This document shows, one piece after another, positions 57,001 through 64,000 of a stretch of DNA of 64,000 nt. Source of the stretch: Bos javanicus (Eukaryota > Chordata > Mammalia > Artiodactyla > Bovidae). The DNA is taken from assembly GCF_032452875.1 (NCBI RefSeq), contig NC_083870.1, forward strand, positions 7,874,001 to 7,938,000. The letters run 5' to 3'. The translations under genes were made by a program, and so were the position numbers. Within the stretch, counting starts at the first letter, position 1. Each line of letters opens with the position of its first letter. The notes beneath the pieces are model-generated. The model made no database searches, was not told the DNA's origin, and saw nothing but the letters and a program-made list of their open reading frames with translations.

Positions 57001-60000
57001 ACCTGATGAGAAGAGCTGACTCACTGGAAAAGACTCCAATGCTGGGAAAGATTGAAGGCAAGAGAAGGGGATGACAGAAAATAAGATGGTTGGATGGCAT
57101 CACTGACTCAGTGGACATGAGTGTGAGAAACTCCAGGAGATAGAGGACAGGGAAGCCTGGCATGCTGCAGTCCATGGGGTCACAAAGAGTTGAACATGAT
57201 CTAGTGATTGAACAGGAACAAAATGGGGAATAGCATTCTGGGTGGAGCCTTGGGCTGAGACCTGTTGTTGCTCATTGCCAAGTTCTGTACTCAACCGTAT
57301 CTGCATGGACTCCAGGATCCTGAGCAGATGGTACCTCCTGCTGGACTACAGCCACTAACAAGCATCAGGATGAGTTGAAAACTAGAGGCCAGGGTCTGCT
57401 GGGCCAGGGTCTGCTTTACCTAGGATTGTTTTCCCAGAAGCAGTCTTGGATCCATCTAGGGCTGGGATAGGTTGAGGGAGAAGGATGTCGTGATCCCCAG
57501 TAGCAAAGATTGGGTCAGAGTTGTAACACGGGAAGAGTTCACTCTGGGATTGGCTGGTGAATGGGGAGGCTGATGCTGTGGCCTGACTGGGGCCTGGGTG
57601 GTGCTCAGCTGCTGTGTCTTGCTGGCATTTGGGGTGCTGATCTGCTGCCTGGCAGCAGTTGTGGCCAGCTGGACCACAGCCAGCCCACGCAGCTGGGCCT
57701 GCTGAGCTGCTGCTGGCACAAATTGGTGTAAATACTGAGGCCCACAGAGCTGCCCCAGCAGTGTCTACAGAGCCTGCCCCGCCTCTTGTTTATAGAGAGC
57801 CTTTGCCTTGGACTGAGAGTGCCTTGCCTTCTGTTGGCACTGGTCTCCATGGTAGTGGTCCAAGGTCACCCAGGCTGCTGTTGGGCTCAAGGACGTCATA
57901 TCTAGCTCTGCACCTAGGTCCCCCAGGGTGGTGCCCACCTCATGTGCCAGTCGTTCCATCATCAGTCACAGTGGCGGGGGTGTCTCCCATAGTCCTGAGG
58001 AGAGGAAGCCCCTCAGCTCCACCCCTTCCTGGAGGGCCAGAGCACTAAGGCCAGGGCCCTGCCAGGCCACTGAGGCTTCCCTCCATGACTGTCTTTTCCT
58101 GCTAAGCCCAGAGGCTAAAGATGGCAGGACTGGGACTGGAGCCCACTGGGCCTATTAGATACTTAAAATGTGGGTATTCAGGGAGGGAAGGGGACTAAAT
58201 GAACAGTAACAATGACAATATTTATCATAATCACATTGCAGCTTTTTTTTTTAATGGAGAAACTATTTCTTGCCAAGAGCTTTGGAAAATCATTGATCTG
58301 TTCAACAAACATTTATTAAGCCCTGCCCTGTGCCTGTGCTGGAAATATAAGGAGATGAAGACACAAGTTTCACCTCAGTTGCACAGAGAGAGGGCAGGGA
58401 TTAGGGAAATGTTGATTCTCAACAGAACCTCATGTGGGAGGCAGTGGTATCTCCACTAGCAAGTGAGGAAACTGAGGCTCAAAGGTGAATGAAATCATCA
58501 TGTTTAGATGGCTAGTAATTCCCTGTGCATTTGACTCTGCCACGAATATGGGAAGATTTCTATGATTTAGAGGTTTTCTTCTGCTTCTCTCACACCCAGA
58601 TGCCTGTTGGTGGCCTGGTCACCTTCTTGCTCAATCGGCACCAAGACAAAGGAGCCCAACATATTCTGAGAAATCTCTTAGGAACTTCCACCTCACCACT
58701 CATACTAAGCCGAGGAGGTGGGTTGAGAAGGGAAATGAGTAGACCAAAACCACTTCAAACAACTCACAGCCGTGCTTTCCAGTAAGTAGGCGACTGCCCT
58801 TTGCTAAAAACCTCTGCATGGAAGCAGATTTCATCTCCCCTTGTTCTCCCAGACTCTCCAGGGCCTCCTCCACTGACCGGAAATCACATCCAGATGCACA
58901 GGGTCGCTGAGGCTGGTCTGCTCCCTCTGGCACCTGTAGGACCCACTGTCGTTGCTGCCGGCCCTAAAGCTGTAGCTGGGCTGCTTCTGGGTGTGGATGG
59001 AGCTCCCATTATGGAACCACGTGGTGAGGTTGCCTGCAGAGAAGCTGGTCCCCTGGCACGTCAGCGTCACGTGATCCTCCCTGAGCACATTGATCCACGC
59101 AGGCTGGATGCTCACCACAGCTTTTGGGAGATCTGCTGAGGGGCAGAGAGAGGAGGCAGCATGAGGAAAAGGGACCCCAAGGGCCTAAGCAGACCCCAAA
59201 TCTCAGATGATGGAAAACTGTGGCCATGCTGCAGAGATCAAGAGAAGAACCCAACCCAGAACAGGTCCGCACCTGAAGGCAATTCCTCCAACTCATGTAG
59301 CCACACAGGGGCCCCCAGGAACCCAGATTCTCTCAGGGAGGAGAGGAGGAAGGGTAGGGAAATGGGAGAGGGGGCAAGCACACAGTCGAGAAACACAAGT
59401 ACACCTCGCCCAAGGAGCTCTGCCCAGTTCCTTCTCTGTCTCTATTTCTCTTTCTCTCTCGAACTCACACTCACAGACACACACACACACTACACATACA
59501 TCCTTTGGGGAATCACTTCCCCCACCCTCATAAACTGAGGCATTTGGACACTAGTGGATAAACTGTCTTCCCAGCTGGATGAAGACAAGTGGGGCCACCT
59601 GGTGGAGGTGCCAGGCTGAGAGTCAGAGGTCACATTTCTCTTCTGACCTGCTTCATTCCTTATCCTGTAGAATAGACCTGTCCTGACACCAAAGCACAGA
59701 TGAGTCTCTATGGCCTCAGGAGAATCAGAAAGAGTGAGAAAGGCCAGAAGGCCAGTCTAGGAGCTCTGGATTCAGTGACCCAGGAGAGCCCCACCCCCTA
59801 CCAGTCCTGGGTGGTGGAGAGGTTAGTGGTGCTGAGAAAGGAGTGCCCAGCAGTGTTCACCCCACCCAGCCGCAGCCAGTAATACGGCCTCCTAGTTCTC
59901 TCCAGGGTAACAGGCCCTGAGAGCTTCAGATACATGCAAAGTAGATGATTTATCAACCCATGGGGATAACCTAAGCAGATCATGTGATTCTGCATGGTCT

Positions 60001-63000
60001 GGGCTCGTGGTTTAGTTTGGAGAGAAGAAGGCAATTGATACAGAGGACAGTTATTTTCCGTGACAGAATCTGTGAGGTATCATCATAACAGAAGCAGGAG
60101 GGCTGAGGCATCTGTGTCCCTTGGCTGCCCACCTCTGGTGGCTTCAGTGGAAGGGAAGCAGGAAGGAGAAGCGGGTGCAGGGCTTCTTGTGGGCACAATT
60201 CCTCTTTCCTGGCTCTACCTCAATCTTGGATTGCTGGTGCCTCCAGAGTTCCTCCATACAGGGTGCAGGGAGCAGAGAGAGCTGGGGGACAGAGGGGATG
60301 TGGTGGAGCACTTACCAGGTTTCCCAGAAACAGGAGCTGCAAGAGAGAAAGCAAAGATCAGCCTGGTGTTTGGATATGATGATTCATCATTACAAATAAT
60401 CATCAGTCCCAGGTCAAATTCCCTTCACCTGCACAGATTTCCCTCTCTGTGTTATTCCCTTTCTCTTTTGCATCACCCATTTCTCCTTCTCATCTGGGTC
60501 TTTCCTACCAACATAAATATGCTCCAGGATGTTTCATTAAAAGGATAAAAATCTCACTTGACCCTGCATAGAATTCCAAAAGTATTTCCCTGCTCCCTTT
60601 CCCAGCCTGATTTCTCAGTTCTTTTTCTACATAGGCTATCCTCATTTCTTCTCTTTCCAATCACTGAACCTCTCTAGTCCACTAAAACTTTTGTCAAAAT
60701 CACCAATGACCTCAATGACAAATTAAATGGATATATTCTATTCCTCTCCCAGATTCCCCCCATATAAGGGTATCTCTTTACCATCTACCCAGGTATTCAT
60801 GCCAGAAAACTGCAAATTTTCTTTTATTCCTCTCTCTCCCAAACCATCTACCTTTGCACCAGTAAATTCTTGTTCACCCTGCTTCCAGTTAGTCCTTAAG
60901 TGCATCGACTTTATCCATGTCCAAACTACTTTAGGCTACCATCAGCTTTCTTCCATCTCCTAACTTAGCTTTTCCCTTCTTCTGTTCCCCCTGCAATTCA
61001 TTCCCCACAGAGAAGCTAGAATCATTTTTAAAATAACAAATCAGATATCACCCCCCTGCTTACAAGCTTTCTGGTTTCCTCCTTTGCTCTTAAAGTAAAA
61101 TGTAAATATTTACAAGGCCACACCTGATACAGTCCTTGCTCACCTCTCCAGCCTCATCTCAAGCTCCACTTTCCCTATTCACTGAATTCCAATAATACCA
61201 GCCCTCTTTAAATTCTTCAAACTTGGGGCTTTTCTGTATGCTGAACTCTCTGAACCCACTTCCTTTGTATCTTCAAATGGCTTAATTCTTATCTTGCTTC
61301 AGGTCCTAGCCTAAAAGTCACTTCCTCAGAAAATTCTTTCCATATCGTCCTGTTAACACAGGCTATTCTCTCATCTCCCCCACAACAACTGTTCTTATCA
61401 GAGTATCCTGTTTACAGCTTCATAGACACTTCCCAATTTATGCATTTGTGCTTTTTTATTTATTGTTTGTGTCCCTCAGTAGAATGTAAACTCAAAGAGG
61501 GCAATAGCCATGTTAATTTTATTTACCAATACTCTGAAAATCGTCCATTGAGTGTTACCTAGGTGAGAGATAAGACAGCCCAAAGTTGTGATGACAGTAG
61601 AAAGTGAAGATGGGGACATAGGCATGAGGGAAATGTAACAGGCAGCAAGAGAGTGCCACTTGATGAAGTATGGGGTTTTGTGAATGGGTGACCAGGAAAA
61701 TAGTTAATTGTGCTCACACAAATATAAATGTTAGGAGGAGAAGAACATTTGTGAGGGGAAGATGATAGAGTTTGAATGTGTTTTGTTTCTGAGCTGACAA
61801 ATCAATTTGCAGGTTTCCAACCGGGAAAATGGAAATATAAAATTGTATCTGACACAGACAAGAAAGACAGGTTTGGAAATTATTGACATAGAAGTTAGCT
61901 AAAAACCAGAGTGTGCAGAAGTGACAGGTGACAGTACAGGAAATGGGTAAAGAAGCAGGACCAAGAGGAGGAGGAGAAACAAGAGATGAGAAAACTAGAG
62001 AGAAGTCATCTTCCACTCATTCACTAAACAAATATTCAGTTCAGTTCAGTCGCTCATGTGAATATTAAATGTGTTCATGCTCTGTATCGTCACTGTAAGG
62101 GAGACAGAAGGCCGTCTCTCTCGTTCCCTGATAAATCCCCAGAGTCTGCACATAGCATTTATTTAATGTGTAAACAAGGCAGTCTGTGGACTCTGGAAAG
62201 CGGAGAGTCCTTGGACACATTGCCTGGCTCTAGAGGAACATCTACCTGTAAGAGTAGGGTCGGAGCTTCATTAGGTAGGCAGTGGAGCAGCGCTGAAGGC
62301 ATTTATGGAGTACAGTGGCTCTCCCCCAGCCATAGCTGAAGAAGCCATGGCCTCGGTGTGCAGCGTGGATCCAGACAAGAGGAGACAGGAGCAGTCAAGA
62401 CTAGACCAGAATGTGTTGTAATAAAATGAGCTACAGAGCAATGAAGACCTAAATCCTTGGTGACACCAAAGAGGCAAGTGGACAAAAATGCCGGAAGTCT
62501 CTCCCAGGAATCTTGCCTAGGGCTCACACTGATATCGCCACGGCAGGGGCAGGGAAGTGTACACCTCTCCAGGCCTGAGCTCCTCCATGTGAAAGAGGGA
62601 GGACGTTCCGTGTGCTCCTTTTCCATGCTATTCTACTTCACTCCATCTCACCTTGCTCGTGGGGGAATACTCTGTCTTCCTCATCTCCACCCCCTGTCCC
62701 AGCATCATCCAGCACCAAGGGCCAGGGCTCCCAGCACTGACCAGATTTTACTACCCATCATAGTATGTAACTTGGAAAATGGCTGGCTGCATGTCTTCCT
62801 CTGGAACCATCCTGAAGTGGATTTGATGGTCATACTCCAGAAATTAAGTTTGGGAGGACATTCCTGGTGATACGACTCCTCTACTTGGCCTTCCCTAGAC
62901 TCTCCCACCAGCATAATCAGTCCATGGTCCCTAGCCCAGGGCTGAGAACGTGGTCAGAAGGCAGTGCTCAATCACAGCCCAAGATCCTCTCCTTCTCTTT

Positions 63001-63954
63001 CATCAGTGATAGGACACCTCTCCCTGTCTGTACAGTGCAAACAGACATGCATGATGTCTCTGGTCTCACAAGTGATGATTCTAGAATTGCCTGGCTTATG
63101 CATTCTCTGGTTCCTATTCCCTGCATAACTGAGACCCTCCTGTGCTTTTTCCCAGGTAGATCTCCTTTCTCATAAAGAGAACAAGTTTCTGCTGTCTGAA
63201 GTGGTTTCAGGGGCACAGAGAGCAGCCACTGCCCCCCACTACAATGTGCTGTCTTGCTTCCCCACATCGCCATGGTATCACTGACTCAATAGACATGAGT
63301 TTGAACAAACTCTAGGAGATGGTAAGGGTCAGGGAAGCCTGGCATGCTGCAGTCCACGGGGTCACAAAGAGTCAGACACAACTTAGCAACTGAACAGCAA
63401 CAACATCTCCTATTTGCCTAAGACATCATCAGCCCTCTGGCCTAAGATTTGGTCCCAGTGAAACATGCATTTCTAAGGAAGATAAACACCTTGGCCATCA
63501 TTAATCCTTCAGGTCTAGCTCATTGGACTTTCCTCAGAGCTGGTTCTGCGTGGGAAGTGGTAGATTACCAGGGACCTTGGTGCCCAGTGACTTTGGGCAA
63601 AACACATTAAAAAAAAAAAAAACCTGACTTCTGCCAATTGCACAATTTCCCAAGGCCAGCAAGGTTGTCAGCCTGTGATTTTCATCAGCCTGCCTTCACC
63701 CTCCTGACTTTCCTGATGTGCTGCCCACTGTGGCCCTCGTCCTTGTCCCAGCTCAGCCCCAACCCAGGTGGCAGCAGCTGACTTAGAGAAGCCCACCTGC
63801 CCATGGTCCTGATCCACTGTCCCTGCTGTGCCCCCCACTCACCCAGGAAGAGCAGAGCTGTCCACAGTAGCATGTGGCCCCAAGGATGCCAGGGCGTGCA
63901 GTGAGCTCGGTTCCTCCCGGCAGCAGGGAAGGCTAGGAATGAGGGGATCCCCAT
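48011..63954 (-). CDS. FCGR2B: FCGR2B, low-affinity inhibitory IgG Fc receptor CD32B (complete, 8 coding exons)
   Basis: Plasma-membrane receptor for IgG complexes that dampens B-cell and myeloid activation through its ITIM. Exons: 63954-63843, 60336-60316, 59132 or 59135-58878, 53586-53332, 52695-52576, 50379-50323 (cassette), 48255-48215, 48097-48011. Total 315 codons with the cassette, 296 without. Residues 1-44 signal region (MGIPSFLAFPAAGRNRAHC start), 45-129 Ig1 (TCQGT, YRCQR), 130-214 Ig2 (RCHSW, YHCTA), about 225-246 membrane helix (TAVAIGTCFAAVAIVAAIIT) followed by RLRRK, then the cytoplasmic tail with ITIM VTYSLL (Tyr 294). N-glycosylation sequons: NLT, NGS, NDS, NFS, NLS, NIT. The ITIM separates it from activating FCGR2A and FCGR2C forms. 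The ATG at 63954 has G at -3 and +4. Confidence 0.95.
48215..48255 (-). CDS. FCGR2B: FCGR2B exon 7, cytoplasmic C2
   Basis: 41 bases, acceptor GCCCACAG, donor GTGAGC. Encodes AGLTDAENDAARTE with the carried base and changes the phase from 1 to 0. Confidence 0.9.
48585..48668. mobile_element. Mariner-derived MITE
   Basis: TATTGGGTTGGCCAAAAAGT at the left and its near-perfect inverted copy AACTTTTTGGCCAGCCCAAT at the right, with TA at both ends as expected for a Tc1/mariner target duplication. Only 84 bases long. In the FCGR2B intron before exon C2. Confidence 0.9.
50187..50282 (-). repeat. 24-base minisatellite beside the C1 exon
   Basis: Four copies of GCAAGCCGCYTCTTGACGCA followed by CACG. 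The first copy is diverged. It begins about 40 bases inside the intron after the C1 exon donor. The unit length is a multiple of three, which leaves a meaningless open frame. Confidence 0.93.
50323..50379 (-). CDS. FCGR2B: FCGR2B cytoplasmic cassette exon (C1, b1-type)
   Basis: 57 bases, open and in phase, encoding ALPGSPERREMGETLPEEP between Ser of the membrane exon and the next exon. It has the length of the human C1 exon and matches its GYPECREMGETLPEKP core. Upstream is a perfect TACTAAC branch-point-like sequence and a C/T-rich tract ending CCTCCTAG; downstream is GTGAGTG. In the human gene this exon is alternatively spliced and slows internalisation. Use of the exon in this species is inferred, not shown. 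Confidence 0.8.
51365..51515 (+). repeat. MIR element
   Basis: TAGGCACTGTTGTAAGAGCT, then CTTATGAGGTAGGTTCTATT and CAGATGAAGAAACTGAGGCA are classic MIR core sequence. Located in the FCGR2B intron between the membrane and C1 exons. Confidence 0.85.
52230..52450 (+). repeat. L2 3-prime end
   Basis: GGACTCCCTAAGGGCAGAGG, ATCACAGTGCTTGACACATA and the tail TGAATGAATGAATAAATAAA match the L2 3-prime end. Lies about 120 bases downstream of the membrane exon. Confidence 0.75.
52576..52695 (-). CDS. FCGR2B: FCGR2B exon 5, transmembrane
   Basis: 120 bases, acceptor TTCCCCAG, donor GTTTGT. Encodes ESSSSGPSSMTAVAIG, the membrane helix, and the stop-transfer sequence RLRRKPIS. Confidence 0.95.
53332..53586 (-). 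CDS. FCGR2B: FCGR2B exon 4, Ig domain 2 (IgG-binding)
   Basis: 255 bases, acceptor GTCTTTCAG, donor GTGGGG. Encodes DWLLLQTPSLVFQEGEPIML onwards, with RCHSWRNQPL and YHCTA, ending NITVQ. The second domain carries most Fc contacts in the family. Confidence 0.95.
53715..53870 (+). repeat. MIR-type fragment
   Basis: GTGATCCTGGGTAAATAATG and GGCCTCAGTTTCCTCGTATG, then ATAGTACC, resemble a MIR/MIRb 3-prime part. Just upstream of FCGR2B exon 4. Confidence 0.65.
55031..57850 (-). pseudogene. PHC1: PHC1 (polyhomeotic homolog 1) processed pseudogene in FCGR2B intron 3
   Basis: The parent is a Polycomb PRC1 nuclear protein. Intronless homology runs from a start codon at 57850 (METS) to a lost stop at 55033. 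Recognisable pieces in order: LYKQEAGQAL, LATTAARQQISTPNASKTQQ, VTTLTQSLLLGITTS, GSTQNAIP, then after an inserted BovB QALAVAQTPSRTSGPFANVS, VVIRLQIVLDHWLQLQHRQS, LTAPQPPQ, EEGDDVSTLRSVL, DEENSLGEEAELVTNGNGNS, the FCS-type zinc-finger remnant (CGKYTPAEQFYDSK, KRYCVSCSCQFWLKREKMKE), and a SAM-domain remnant (FIASLQGFQEIAEEF, LMSAMNMKLGPAL, VLKET). Many stops and frameshifts; UTR-like sequence extends beyond both ends. Same strand as the host gene. Identification is from memory of PHC1. Confidence 0.9.
56752..57222 (+). mobile_element. BovB LINE fragment inserted in the PHC1 pseudogene
   Basis: Sense BovB 3-prime region, from AAACATCACTTTGCCAACAA through CCACCTGATGAGAAGAGCTG to the AGAGTTGAACATGATCTAG end. 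It separates two halves of the PHC1 homology, so it arrived after the retrocopy. Confidence 0.9.
58290..58520 (+). repeat. MIR-type remnant
   Basis: AACAAACATTTATTAAGCCC at 58303 and AAGTGAGGAAACTGAGGCTC at 58461 are in the order of an ancient MIR. Confidence 0.55.
58878..59135 (-). CDS. FCGR2B: FCGR2B exon 3, Ig domain 1 (NAGNAG acceptor)
   Basis: Encodes (A)DLPKAVVSIQPAWINVLRED onwards, with TCQGT and YRCQR, ending HLDVIS; donor GTCAGT. The acceptor reads CCCTCAGCAG, so splicing at the first AG starts at 59135 (258 bases, adds Ala) and at the second at 59132 (255 bases). Confidence 0.92.
59420..59500. repeat. CT/CA low-complexity tract
   Basis: TCTCTATTTCTCTTTCTCTC followed by CACAGACACACACACACAC in FCGR2B intron 2. 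Confidence 0.8.
60316..60336 (-). CDS. FCGR2B: FCGR2B 21-base signal mini-exon
   Basis: Acceptor CTCTTGCAG, 21 bases, donor GTAAGTG; with the carried G it encodes APVSGKP. Same size and phase as the FCRLB mini-exon. Confidence 0.94.
60610..61560 (+). repeat. L2 LINE, long 3-prime fragment
   Basis: Order of L2 landmarks: TCAAAATCACCAATGACCTC, CACCTCTCCAGCCTCATCTC, CTAAAAGTCACTTCCTCAGA, TTTATTTATTGTTTGTGTCC and GTAGAATGTAAACTCAAAGA, then GAGGGCAATAGCC. Nearly 1 kb in FCGR2B intron 1, antisense to the gene. Confidence 0.85.
61561..63267. other. FCGR2B intron 1, no exon recognised
   Basis: Mostly unassigned. A tiny BovB 3-prime-end remnant (TCAGTTCAGTTCAGTCGCTC) lies at about 62036-62056. An alternative 5-prime exon cannot be excluded. 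Confidence 0.4.
63268..63402 (+). mobile_element. BovB 3-prime fragment in FCGR2B intron 1
   Basis: ATGGTATCACTGACTCAATA to AACTTAGCAACTGAACAGCA, sense BovB 3-prime end, about 440 bases downstream of exon 1. Confidence 0.87.
63843..63954 (-). CDS. FCGR2B: FCGR2B exon 1 (signal peptide part 1)
   Basis: 112 coding bases to donor GTGAGTG. The hydrophobic core MLLWTALLFL lies after an N-terminal extension of 27 residues, as in primate FCGR2B. Only 46 bases of upstream sequence remain in the window, so the promoter is outside. Confidence 0.93.
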
Positions 63955-64000
63955 CACCTCCTGGAGCGAGCAGGTTGCTCTGACAGCCCAGCACGACAGG

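Noticed and set aside
1..64000. An undescribed multigene system
   Set aside because: All supported coding exons belong to three known Fc receptor-family genes; the rest is pseudogenes and mobile elements.

Overview
The window is nuclear DNA of a bovid ruminant, most likely cattle or a close relative. The evidence is its repeat content: BovB (RTE-clade LINE) fragments, Bov-tA and Bov-A2 SINEs, and CHR-type tRNA-Glu-related SINEs, on a background of older L1, L2, MIR and hAT debris. Genes are split into exons with clean GT/AG junctions, so single ORFs are exons at best.

Three immunoglobulin-family Fc receptor genes lie head to tail on the minus strand; read in transcription order they are FCGR2B (about 63954 to 48011), FCRLA (23768 to 17486) and FCRLB (5454 to 509). 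This is the gene order of the mammalian low-affinity Fc-gamma receptor cluster next to the intracellular FCRL genes. All three coding frames can be assembled completely: FCRLB 417 codons in 6 exons, FCRLA 354 codons in 5 exons, and FCGR2B 315 codons in 8 exons if a 57-base cytoplasmic cassette is used, or 296 without it. FCGR2B encodes a two-Ig-domain membrane receptor with one cytoplasmic ITIM. FCRLA and FCRLB lack a membrane segment and end in Pro-rich plus Leu-rich tails. FCGR2B and FCRLB keep the family's 21-base second signal-peptide exon.

Layout: 1-508 FCRLB downstream flank; 509-5454 FCRLB; 5455-17446 intergenic, with nested SINE and LINE insertions, an L1 interrupted by a retrocopy of GRIK5, a fossil hAT transposase and a MER5A-like element; 17447-23768 FCRLA with a PU.1-like site just upstream; 23.9-47.5 kb intergenic, almost all repeats, including a 2.35 kb BovB with a decayed reverse transcriptase, two near-identical 1.03 kb direct copies 12.3 kb apart, and a 0.4 kb inverted pair; 47536-63954 FCGR2B, whose third intron holds a decayed retrocopy of PHC1 that was itself hit by a BovB.

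I found no evidence of a novel multigene system. The most notable items are the two retropseudogenes (PHC1, GRIK5), the conserved cytoplasmic cassette exon of FCGR2B with a 24-base minisatellite beside it, a NAGNAG acceptor in FCGR2B, loss of the first ATG of FCRLA, and the duplicated and inverted blocks between FCRLA and FCGR2B. Family names of repeats come from recognition by eye, not from a database search.
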